The notes beneath the pieces are model-generated. The model was not told where the DNA came from, searched no databases, and saw nothing but the letters and a program-made list of their open reading frames with translations. The position numbers and the translations under genes are program-made. Source: an uncultured Acetatifactor sp. (GTDB lineage: Bacteria; Bacillota; Clostridia; Lachnospirales; Lachnospiraceae). From it: 64,000 nucleotides of DNA. This document shows positions 16,918 to 24,437 of the stretch, piece by piece (the first letter of the stretch is position 1; each line of letters opens with the position of its first letter). The stretch is from assembly GCA_910583845.1 (NCBI GenBank), contig CAJUAB010000008.1:84467-148466 (forward strand). The letters are read 5' to 3'.

Positions 16918-18466
16918 TTCTGATCCATGCCCCCTCCGTAAGGCGATAGGCCAACGCTTCGCTGAGATGCTCCTCCCGTATGCGCTCTGAATGCCCCAGA
17001 TCCGCTATGGTCCTGGCCACCTTCAAAACCCGGTGATAGGTTCTGGCACTCAGTTCCAGCTGACTGTACGCGGTCTCCATAAGTTGTCTCTCCTCTCTGC
17101 CCAGCTCACAGTAATGTTCCAGCTCCGCCGCCTCCATATCGCCGTTAAAAGAATACTTTTTCCCGCGAAAGCGTTCTTCCTGGACCGCCCTGGCCTCCAC
17201 CACTCTCTGTCTGATCCGGGCGCTGTCTTCCCCCTCCCTGACAGATTGCAGCTTCTGTAAATCAATACGGCTGGTCTCCACAAACATGTCCATGCGGTCC
17301 AGCAGAGGTCCCGAAAGCCTGCCCCAATATTTTGCCAATTCTCCCTCCGTGCAGCGGCACCTGTTTTTATCAGGGAAAAAGCCGCAGCGGCAGGGATTCA
17401 TGGCACACACCAGCATAAAGTCCGCCGGATAGATATAATTACCCTGGGCCCGGGCTATGTTGACCCGGTGGTCCTCCAGGGGCTGCCTGAGGCATTCCAA
17501 TATATTTCTGGGAAATTCCGTCAATTCGTCGAGAAACAAGACACCTCTGTGGGCCAGCGAAATGGCTCCGGGATGGGTATGGACACCGCCTCCGATCAGG
17601 GCGGCTCCTGAGATCGTATGATGCGGGCTTTGGAAGGGCCTCCGGAGAATCAGCGGGTTCTCCGTATCCAGCATCCCTGCCACGCTGTAGATCGTTGTCA
17701 CTTCAATGCTTTCCTGCCAGGTCATAGGGGGCAGAATACCCGCCATGGCCCTGGCAATCATGCTTTTTCCTCCGCCGGGCGGTCCCGACATCAGCAGATT
17801 ATGAAAGCCTGCCGCCGCAATCTCCGCCGCCCTTCGGGCAATTTCCTGCCCCCTGATCTCTGAAAAATCATTGTCCGCGCAATACGGCTCTCTCTCCAGT
17901 ATCTCCTGGGTGGTACAGGGCTGCTCGGGCAGCAGTGCCTCCTGCTGCCCCATGTCAGTTTCCTGCAAAAAGGCCGTCAGCTGCCGGATATTGCAGGCAC
18001 CGCGAACCCGGACCCCCGGGATCACGCTTCCTTCTATCCGGTTGTCCCAGGGAATAATACAGGTGTCTATGCCTCTCCGGGCTGCTTCCTTCACAATGGG
18101 AAGTATGCCGCTGATGGGCCTGATCTCCCCGTCCAGTCCCAATTCCCCCGCAAACAGAATGTTTTCCGTGGCTTCTCCGCGAAAATATCCCAGCGTCTGC
18201 AAAATACCGATGGCAATGGGCACGTCAAACCCCGTCCCGTCCTTTTTCAGATTGGCCGGGGCCAAGTTGATGGTGACCTTCTTCGGAGGAATGTCATAGC
18301 CGGTGTTCTTCAAGGCCACCTGCACCCGTTCCCTTGCCTCCCGCACCTCATTGCTCAAAGAGCCCACCATGGAAAAGCCCGGCAATCCCGTGGAGATATC
18401 CACCTCCACATGAATCAGATTGGCCTCCACGCCAAAAAGAGACCCTGTCAGTATAGAACTGTACAT
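16910..18466 (-). CDS. YifB/ComM-family Mg-chelatase-like AAA+ ATPase
   Basis: The 518-residue protein has an N-terminal Lon-protease-like ChlI domain, an AAA+ core with Walker A GPPGGGKSMIARAM near residue 215 and Walker B VLFLDELTEF, and a zinc-like cysteine set (CAMNPCRCGFF and CRCTEGE). ComM in Gram-negatives is a branch-migration helicase that extends recombination in natural transformation; members here sit with dprA. AAGGAG precedes the start. A candidate promoter, TTACAG, 17 bases, TATTCT, lies near 18550-18575 on the minus strand. Confidence 0.93.
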   Translation of the reverse strand: MYSSILTGSLFGVEANLIHVEVDISTGLPGFSMVGSLSNEVREARERVQVALKNTGYDIPPKKVTINLAPANLKKDGTGFDVPIAIGILQTLGYFRGEATENILFAGELGLDGEIRPISGILPIVKEAARRGIDTCIIPWDNRIEGSVIPGVRVRGACNIRQLTAFLQETDMGQQEALLPEQPCTTQEILEREPYCADNDFSEIRGQEIARRAAEIAAAGFHNLLMSGPPGGGKSMIARAMAGILPPMTWQESIEVTTIYSVAGMLDTENPLILRRPFQSPHHTISGAALIGGGVHTHPGAISLAHRGVLFLDELTEFPRNILECLRQPLEDHRVNIARAQGNYIYPADFMLVCAMNPCRCGFFPDKNRCRCTEGELAKYWGRLSGPLLDRMDMFVETSRIDLQKLQSVREGEDSARIRQRVVEARAVQEERFRGKKYSFNGDMEAAELEHYCELGREERQLMETAYSQLELSARTYHRVLKVARTIADLGHSERIREEHLSEALAYRLTEGAWIRNG

Positions 18467-18795
18467 ATAAACTCCTTCCCTTTTGTATTTTCATTCCTGC
18501 CTGTAAATGGGGGAATAGCGAAAAAATGTGCTTGATGAATAAATTAGAATAAAATATGCTTTTAAGAACTGTAACAGAAAGTGCAATTCATTGCAAGTAT
18601 TTTCTGCAAATTTATATTTTTTTTATAAAATGAAAAACATTTCCGTTCTTCCGGAACCTGCGTATTTCAGAATATGGCCCTATCGGACTTATCCATGACA
18701 AAATCAACGGAATCCGCGCCCTGCGTGGATTCCGTTGACATGAGAAGGGCCCCGTCGCCCTGAAAACTTTCTTAAGGACGGTTCCGACAATCCGT
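18467..18795. other. AT-rich intergenic region, 329 bp
   Basis: It contains the MCP terminator at 18704-18738 and, in the AT-rich part, the likely yifB-dprA promoter. No coding sequence seen. Confidence 0.5.
18704..18738 (-). terminator. Rho-independent terminator of the MCP gene
   Basis: A 12-bp perfect stem, TCAACGGAATCC (18704-18715) with GGATTCCGTTGA (18727-18738). On the minus strand it is followed by TTTTGT. Confidence 0.75.
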
Positions 18796-20673
18796 TTACT
18801 GCTCCACCAATTCCAGCAGCTTACAGGTGATTTCCGCCATATTGGAGGAAGCCTGCTTTGTGTTCTGGGAAATCTGCACGTTCTCCTCCACCACGCCCGA
18901 GATCCGCTCAATCTGATTCACCGCGCCCACCACGATGGCCACATTCTGCCTCACCATATCCGTGATGGCCAGCACATCCCGGTTGGATTTTTCAATGTCC
19001 TCCGCCACCACGCCGAAGGCTTTTACCGTCTGCTCGGTAATTCTCTTTCCGCTTTCCACCGCATTGATGGAATTGGTAATCAGTTCATTGGTTTCCTTGG
19101 CGGCCTGGGCGCTTCTGGCGGCCAACTCACCCACCTGGGCAGCCACCACGGCAAATCCCTTCCCCATCTCGCCCGCTCTGGCCGCCTCGATGGAGGCGTT
19201 GAGAGAGAGCATATTGGTCTGTTGGGCGATGGAGTTGATCTCACCGATGATTTTTTCTATGGCCGTTGACATCTCGCTGATCTTCTCCATGGAATCACTG
19301 AGTAATTCCATCTGCCCCTGGGTCTGCGTGATTCTCTCCGTGGTATGACCCGTCTCCCTGGTGATCCTGACTGTGGCATCCACACTGCCATTCAATTCCC
19401 TGGTCAGCTGGTTCATGATCCCCTTCAGATCTTCCACAGCCTTTTCCTGCTCTCCTGTGCCATTGTAAATATGATCCGCGTTCTCCTGATTCTCGCCGGA
19501 TACCACATCCAGTTCCTTGCAGGCCTCCTTGACATTCCGGATCAGCATCTGGGTATTCTCCATATCCCTTTTCTGCTGCTCCAGCAGTTTCTCATTTTCC
19601 CGCAGATTCTGACTGATATTCTCCACCATCTTATTCATGCTGCCGGAGAGCATGACAAACTCCGGATTCCCATCCTCGTGGACCGCAGTGTTGAAGTTTC
19701 CTTCCGCGATCCCCTTCATGGAGTTGGTAATGCGGTTGATTCCCTGGACGATCTTGCTGTCCACCATCTGATTGATCAGAACCAACAGTATGCCAAAAAT
19801 CAGCACCATACTCAGCGATACCACCAGAGTCTGATCCCGGCGCTGGGCATAATACTCATTGGCGGGCATAAATGTGCCGATAATCTTTCCCTCATATTCC
19901 TCCGCCAGATAGTAACCGCTCACACCGCCGATTCTGGCTCTGCCCTTGCCCGTAAGTCCGGACGGGAAACCCGCGTCCGCGGCGGAAGTACCGATCAAGG
20001 CCGCATCCGGATGCGCCAGAATCTCCCCGCTCGCGGCATCGATGGCATAAACATATCCCTTTTCCCCGAAATCAATATCCTTCAGCACCCTGTCCAAAGC
20101 CGTGCTGGCAAGCATATCTTCCAGTACTTCGGGCCTTACCCCCACCTGTACCAGGCCTTTCGCGTCCTTCCGGGCCACACCGATGTACTGCATGACCACG
20201 CCCTCCGCCACATTGACCTGGGGCTCCTGGGCAATCTCAATGGAAGGGTCATCCACAATCACCATAAAGGCGTTGGACTGTTCCCCGCTCTTCATGTCAA
20301 ACCCCACATACGAATCAATGGTGCTGCTGGTAATAATTCCATCCTTGTCGATGATATGTAGCTCATTGACCATCAGTCTGTCCCTGATCTCATTGAGTCT
20401 GTCCGTATCGCCCGCAAGTGTCCTGTCTGCGGCCAGCATATCCGCGAATGCCCTGGTCTTGGCCAGATTATCCTCGCTCAGATTGTTGGTCAGCCGCTCT
20501 ATGTTCTCTTCATTGCTGACCAGCTTTTCCTTCACATCCTGCAGCTTGGCGCGGCTGGAAGCCGTGTTGTTCCGCTGGGTAAGAACCGTCTGTAGCACAA
20601 AAATGGACGTGATCGTCACAATAAGAGCCGCCAGCATATAGGCAAACAGGCGTTGTGTAAAAATTTTCTTCAT
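18796..20673 (-). CDS. Methyl-accepting chemotaxis protein with large outer sensor
   Basis: The start at 20673 follows AAAGGA; the frame extends 17 codons upstream without a ribosome site. Layout of the 625 residues: first membrane helix at about 8-28; an outer domain of about 240 residues with Cache-like features (VNELHIIDKDGIITSS, GYVYAIDAASGEILAHPD); second helix near 285-310 (VVSLSMVLIFGILLVLI); HAMP; long signalling coiled coil with the conserved tip (IAQQTNMLSLNASIEAARAG). It should pass an outside small-molecule signal to a CheA kinase. Its mRNA carries the structured leader described at 20763-20890. Confidence 0.92.
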   Translation of the reverse strand: MKKIFTQRLFAYMLAALIVTITSIFVLQTVLTQRNNTASSRAKLQDVKEKLVSNEENIERLTNNLSEDNLAKTRAFADMLAADRTLAGDTDRLNEIRDRLMVNELHIIDKDGIITSSTIDSYVGFDMKSGEQSNAFMVIVDDPSIEIAQEPQVNVAEGVVMQYIGVARKDAKGLVQVGVRPEVLEDMLASTALDRVLKDIDFGEKGYVYAIDAASGEILAHPDAALIGTSAADAGFPSGLTGKGRARIGGVSGYYLAEEYEGKIIGTFMPANEYYAQRRDQTLVVSLSMVLIFGILLVLINQMVDSKIVQGINRITNSMKGIAEGNFNTAVHEDGNPEFVMLSGSMNKMVENISQNLRENEKLLEQQKRDMENTQMLIRNVKEACKELDVVSGENQENADHIYNGTGEQEKAVEDLKGIMNQLTRELNGSVDATVRITRETGHTTERITQTQGQMELLSDSMEKISEMSTAIEKIIGEINSIAQQTNMLSLNASIEAARAGEMGKGFAVVAAQVGELAARSAQAAKETNELITNSINAVESGKRITEQTVKAFGVVAEDIEKSNRDVLAITDMVRQNVAIVVGAVNQIERISGVVEENVQISQNTKQASSNMAEITCKLLELVEQ

Positions 20674-20762
20674 GTGCGTGTTTTCCTTTCCTGAAATATG
20701 CTTTTCATATTTAGCTTCGGCCATATACCATCGGCCATGCCGCGATATGGCGTGAATCCCGC

Positions 20763-20890
20763 ATATGGAAGCGGAATCTCCAAACCTACCTTATTCCTGC
20801 GGGTCACAGACTATGCCTGCAGGATTCCGGCAGCCGACAGTGGATATACCGCTCATTCAACTGCCTGTATTGAAAAACCCGCTTCCATAT
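20763..20890 (-). promoter_or_regulatory. Structured 5' leader, riboswitch-like, unclassified
   Basis: In the MCP leader ATATGGAAGCGG (rc of 20879-20890) pairs perfectly with CCGCTTCCATAT (rc of 20763-20774), enclosing about 104 nt. Inside, GGCAG/CTGCC, TCCTGC/GCAGGA and GGAATC/GATTCC can form further stems. Further copies of CCATAT/ATATGG at 20721-20750 could compete with the closing stem, as in an expression platform. The predicted transcription start (about 20897) lies just before the closing stem. I could not match it to c-di-GMP-I/II, cobalamin, SAM, lysine, TPP or THF consensus sequences. Confidence 0.55.
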
Positions 20891-20903
20891 TATTCATAAG
20901 ACA

Positions 20904-20932
20904 AGTTTATGCGATATTTCATCAAAATGCAA
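20904..20932 (-). promoter_or_regulatory. Promoter of the MCP gene with the leader
   Basis: Minus strand TTGCAT (20932-20927), 17 bases, TAAACT (20909-20904). Confidence 0.6.
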
Positions 20933-20956
20933 TAGATAAATAAAAATTTTGACGGC

Positions 20957-21790
20957 TTACAGCAAAAATACTTTGTCGGCTCTTCCCGTTCTGACGGCCG
21001 TGTCGATACGCACCGCCAGATTTTGCACGCCGGAGCGCAGATACTCCAATACCTGTGGATCATTACAATAAAATCTGCCGAGCATTTCCCGGGTACTGCC
21101 CTCTACTTCCCTTTCCGTCTCGGAAACGGACAACGCCTGAAACCGGGCGGACAGCCGATCAAGTTCCTCCCTCTCAAATTCCGTCTCTGCCAAAGGCTTT
21201 TGCAGAAACAGATGCCCCAGGACATTGCCCAGCAGAATTTCACAGATGTTTTCATACAGATCTCTGTATCCGGAACAATATCTCTCCAGCACCGAAATCA
21301 CATACGCAGTGCCAAACCTGCCCAGAAACCTCTGTTCTGCCGAAATGGCAGACAGATAACCATGCACCCTGTCCGCTCCGCTGCAGGAACTCAGATCCAC
21401 CATCACCGGGTAATCCAATGTCAGAATCGTATCCTGTGGACAGAATCGGGCATCATATCGCTTCAAAAATTCCGGAATGCCCTTTTGCACCGTGTCGCGC
21501 AGACATTTGACACCATAATCTTCAAAAGACGCGGACATTTCGTTATGCATCTCTCTGATCCGGCCCGCCTTCTCCAGTACAAGTTCCGCTCCCAGCGCAT
21601 ATTGTTCCTCCGCCGAAAGATCCCTGGAAACCGTTCCGGATGCCTGGCTCCAATACTCGTCCAGACAGTATATGACCGCTTCCATCAGCATCCGGGCCTT
21701 TTCATAGCTCAAGGATGTACTTTCAAACCCGGCATATTTCCTGGCCAGCTTTGTCACAATAGGAAACAGCTCCTCCATCTCATAATCCAT
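20957..21790 (-). CDS. DUF6179-like hypothetical protein
   Basis: A 277-residue soluble, mostly helical protein without signal peptide or membrane segment. I believe it belongs to the DUF6179 family of Clostridia, but the name is from memory of the sequence type. It follows the DUF6323-like gene by 49 bases in a two-gene unit; the two families often travel together. Function unknown. A central segment (DTILTLDYPVMVDLSSCSGADRVHGYL) is the least helical and may be the active or binding part. Confidence 0.7.
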   Translation of the reverse strand: MDYEMEELFPIVTKLARKYAGFESTSLSYEKARMLMEAVIYCLDEYWSQASGTVSRDLSAEEQYALGAELVLEKAGRIREMHNEMSASFEDYGVKCLRDTVQKGIPEFLKRYDARFCPQDTILTLDYPVMVDLSSCSGADRVHGYLSAISAEQRFLGRFGTAYVISVLERYCSGYRDLYENICEILLGNVLGHLFLQKPLAETEFEREELDRLSARFQALSVSETEREVEGSTREMLGRFYCNDPQVLEYLRSGVQNLAVRIDTAVRTGRADKVFLL

Positions 21791-21839
21791 CTGTCTTTCC
21801 TCCCGGATTCATCCCCTGATATTCTCTCTCCCGACAGTT

Positions 21840-22370
21840 TCAGTCGTTCTGCGATAACGCCAGCAGATACAGTTCCCTGTCCCAACGCTGCACAATGTCA
21901 AAGCGGGAAAACTCTCCCCTCCCCCCTGTCCCGGCGTATCCCCGGTACCCCGCTCTGATGGCCTGGGCAAAGATTTCAAGGCAGGTGCTTTCCAGGTATT
22001 CCAGAACCCCAAAACAGACCGTCTCAAACTGCTCCTTCATAAAAGACAGCAATTCTTCATCCGTGATTTCATCATGCATCTCATTCTTATACAGATAAAA
22101 AATTTCCTGCAGCCGTATAAGGGTATCCACATAGTCCTCCTGCGATATATAGGAAGAATCGCAGAATACGCAGATCATCTGAGGCAGAATGCCCTGTCCG
22201 AACTCAACCCTTCTCGCGTCCCTCAGAATCCGGGGCTTTTCAGCCATCAGAATCTCCGTATCCTCCGCCGAAAGTGTCAGCCCGTACTTTTCCGAATACC
22301 GGTTCGTATCCCTCACCTGCTCCAGCCACATCTGCCCGTTCATAAGTTCCATCCAGTTTTCCACTCCCAT
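21840..22370 (-). CDS. DUF6323-like hypothetical protein
   Basis: A 176-residue helical protein; TNRYSEKYGLTLSAEDTEIL and ARRVEFGQGILPQM are likely family landmarks. GGAGG lies seven bases before the ATG at 22370. It is first in a two-gene unit with the DUF6179-like gene and is transcribed from a promoter placed back-to-back with that of the HTH-PolC fusion, so the three genes may form one regulated locus. No function is known to me. Confidence 0.7.
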   Translation of the reverse strand: MGVENWMELMNGQMWLEQVRDTNRYSEKYGLTLSAEDTEILMAEKPRILRDARRVEFGQGILPQMICVFCDSSYISQEDYVDTLIRLQEIFYLYKNEMHDEITDEELLSFMKEQFETVCFGVLEYLESTCLEIFAQAIRAGYRGYAGTGGRGEFSRFDIVQRWDRELYLLALSQND

Positions 22371-22453
22371 GTGTGCCTCCTGTCAGAATTCCGCATATCT
22401 CCGGAAAACATGCCGCTCCGGAAATGCTGTTTCATGTTGCAGTCATGGAACAT

Positions 22454-22482
22454 AGTATAATCCCGGTGCAAAAAGGATACAA
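22454..22482 (-). promoter_or_regulatory. Promoter of the DUF6323/DUF6179 pair
   Basis: Minus strand TTGTAT (22482-22477), 17 bases, TATACT (22459-22454). Confidence 0.7.
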
Positions 22483-22485
22483 GCC

Positions 22486-22514
22486 TTGATTTTCGGGCAG
22501 ATTTGTGGTATTAT
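22486..22514 (+). promoter_or_regulatory. Promoter of the HTH-PolC fusion
   Basis: TTGATT (22486-22491), 17 bases, TATTAT (22509-22514), continuing into TATAAT. Its -35 box is three bases from that of the opposite promoter. Confidence 0.7.
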
Positions 22515-22527
22515 AATATCGGGGAAA

Positions 22528-22562
22528 AAACCGCAGACTCAGCCATTTGGGGTCTGCGGTTT
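22528..22562 (+). promoter_or_regulatory. Hairpin at the 5' end of the HTH-PolC mRNA
   Basis: AAACCGCAGAC (22528-22538) pairs with GTCTGCGGTTT (22552-22562), an 11-bp stem beginning within about 10 bases of the predicted start of transcription. On the plus strand a U-poor tail follows, on the minus strand six Ts, so it could be a 5' stabiliser, an attenuator, or a terminator for antisense RNA. Confidence 0.5.
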
Positions 22563-22671
22563 CTTACCATTCTACCGTTTGTAGAGAATTGCCCGCTTGT
22601 ATCCTCCCTAAAATTCAATTATTCTGTAAGAGGAGTATTTCACACTGTTTATGGAAGGGAGTCAGAATTTG

Positions 22672-24234
22672 ATGAAAGACTATCATTTTGGAAACTATAT
22701 GCGGGAACTGCGGGAACAGAAGCATCTGTCTCAATATCAGCTTGGCAGGCTCATCGGCTTATCCGACAAAGCGGTCTCGAAATGGGAAAATGGATCTTCA
22801 AAACCACAGAGCGGCATTCTCTGTAAACTAAGTACAATTTTGGGTGTTACTGTCGATGAGCTTTTGTCCGGTCAACAGAATCTCCCCGAAAAGGAGGACG
22901 GTCAAAAAACTTCCCTGCAAAAAAGAATGTGTTGGGAAAACGCGCATCAAGCCATGAAAACAGTCTATGGAGATGTGCCGCCTGCGGAGATTTTGAGCCG
23001 TTTTCTCAGTGAGTATGAGGAGCTGCAATACACAGACCACATTATTTTTTTTGATCTGTTCGGAAAAATAAACGTCAGAGCCAGGGAGATGGGAGAAATC
23101 TTTCGGGTTCAAAGCAGTCTTGGTGCCTCCTTCACTGCTTTCGTAATGGGGGCCACTGATATCAATCCTCTGCCCCCTCATTATTTTTGTCCCTGTTGCC
23201 GGAAGCTGGAATTCGTCCCCAATGTGTCAGACGGATGGGATCTTCCTCCCAGACGCTGCGCCTGCGGCATGCATCGGGATGGTTATGACCCAAATTCTGC
23301 CCCGCATGACCGCGCGGGTACAGCCGGGACCGTGCCCTCAAAATCCCCGGAACCGGATCGCATGCAGAGAGACGGACACAATCTGCCCTTTGAAACACTA
23401 CTGCCTTTTATTCACAGGAAAATACATTTTGACTGCTTCATATCCCCATACATGTACGGAACCTTCAAAAATATTGTCCGTTGCTTCTTTGGGAACAGAA
23501 CCGTCATCATACTATGCAAGGAAGACCGTCCCGACTTAAAGACCATTATCATTTGCGGCAATAAAATGCCTGACCTTCCAGACGACGAGCTGTCATATGA
23601 GAACTATCATGATCGCTTCATAGGATACCCCTCCATCACGCTTCATCTCAGCCAGGAACTGCGGTTTTTATCTCTGATGGGGAAAAAGACACAGGTTTCC
23701 CCCATCAGTGTCCCTTTCCACGAAGCGGATGTCCTTAAAGCGTTTATAGAAGGTGATACCCTGGGGATTCCCGAGTTCGGTACAAAGAATATCAAAGACA
23801 TGATGGAAGATGCTTCCCCTCAATCCTTTCATGACCTTATACAATTGTTAGGCCTTGCGCATGGCACAGGCACATGGATTGACAATGCCCGGCTGCTGGT
23901 GAGACAGGGAAGGCCCCTGTCTGAATGCATAGCCTACCGCGACGATGTTTTCCATCAGGTACAAAACACACTGGCAAAAAAAGGGATTCTGGACACCGGC
24001 CTTGCCCGCAGGATCATGGAGGATGCCAATCGTTTTCTTTCCGCGCAGACCGGAATATCCGCCGGAATAAGCCAGAATTTGCAGGAGCTTGGCTTCGAGA
24101 GCTGGTTTGCGGAAGCTGTCCAAAAGATACAATATTTCTTTCCCAAAGCCCAGGGGGTGCAGGCTGTCAAAGACGCATCCGTTCTGATGTGGTACAAATT
24201 ATATGATCCGGAAGTCTTTTCGGCCCACCGTTGA
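22672..24234 (+). CDS. XRE-type HTH fused to a degenerate PolC polymerase core
   Basis: Start at 22672: GGAAGGGAG lies ten bases upstream. Residues 5-67 are a Cro/C1 helix-turn-helix (LSQYQLGRLIGLSDKAVSKWENG). The rest follows the C-terminal half of DNA polymerase III PolC in order. WENAHQAMKTVYGD and SSLGASF ... INPLPPHYFCPCC (about 88-176) match the PolC palm and zinc knuckle, then CAC (196-198) and DGHNLPFETLLPF (234-246). GIPEFGTKNIKDMMED (365-380), LIQLLGLAHGT, IAYRDD and FPKAQ (490-494) match the fingers. The palm carboxylates are damaged: PolC's PDIDLN is KIHFDCF here, the KLDILGHD motif is absent, and the GSRGSVGSS loop is RVQSSLGAS. Exonuclease, PHP and OB domains are missing. It cannot be a replicative polymerase; a DNA- or nucleotide-binding regulator is inferred. 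Confidence 0.85.
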   Translation: MKDYHFGNYMRELREQKHLSQYQLGRLIGLSDKAVSKWENGSSKPQSGILCKLSTILGVTVDELLSGQQNLPEKEDGQKTSLQKRMCWENAHQAMKTVYGDVPPAEILSRFLSEYEELQYTDHIIFFDLFGKINVRAREMGEIFRVQSSLGASFTAFVMGATDINPLPPHYFCPCCRKLEFVPNVSDGWDLPPRRCACGMHRDGYDPNSAPHDRAGTAGTVPSKSPEPDRMQRDGHNLPFETLLPFIHRKIHFDCFISPYMYGTFKNIVRCFFGNRTVIILCKEDRPDLKTIIICGNKMPDLPDDELSYENYHDRFIGYPSITLHLSQELRFLSLMGKKTQVSPISVPFHEADVLKAFIEGDTLGIPEFGTKNIKDMMEDASPQSFHDLIQLLGLAHGTGTWIDNARLLVRQGRPLSECIAYRDDVFHQVQNTLAKKGILDTGLARRIMEDANRFLSAQTGISAGISQNLQELGFESWFAEAVQKIQYFFPKAQGVQAVKDASVLMWYKLYDPEVFSAHR

Positions 24235-24418
24235 TCAAGGAGTATATGCCGCTGTAATCAATCCGGGGAGAGCACACAGGGACATTCCGTTTCCCCGCGC
24301 TCTCCCATTCCCCGGGTACCGGAACTGTTTTTCCGGATTCAGGCCTTCTAATGCCGACCAAAGTCTTTTTCCCAGAACGTCCACCCGATGCAGGGTTCAA
24401 AACCAATCTTTTCATAAA

Positions 24419-24435
24419 AGGGGGCTCCGCCCCCT
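24419..24435 (-). terminator. Terminator of the PocR histidine kinase gene
   Basis: AGGGGGC/GCCCCCT with a three-base loop begins two bases after the kinase stop codon and is followed on the minus strand by TTTAT. Confidence 0.8.
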
Positions 24436-24437
24436 GT

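Noticed and set aside
20763..20890. c-di-GMP or cobalamin riboswitch call for the MCP leader
   Set aside because: The conserved core bases of these classes could not be placed, so no class name is given.
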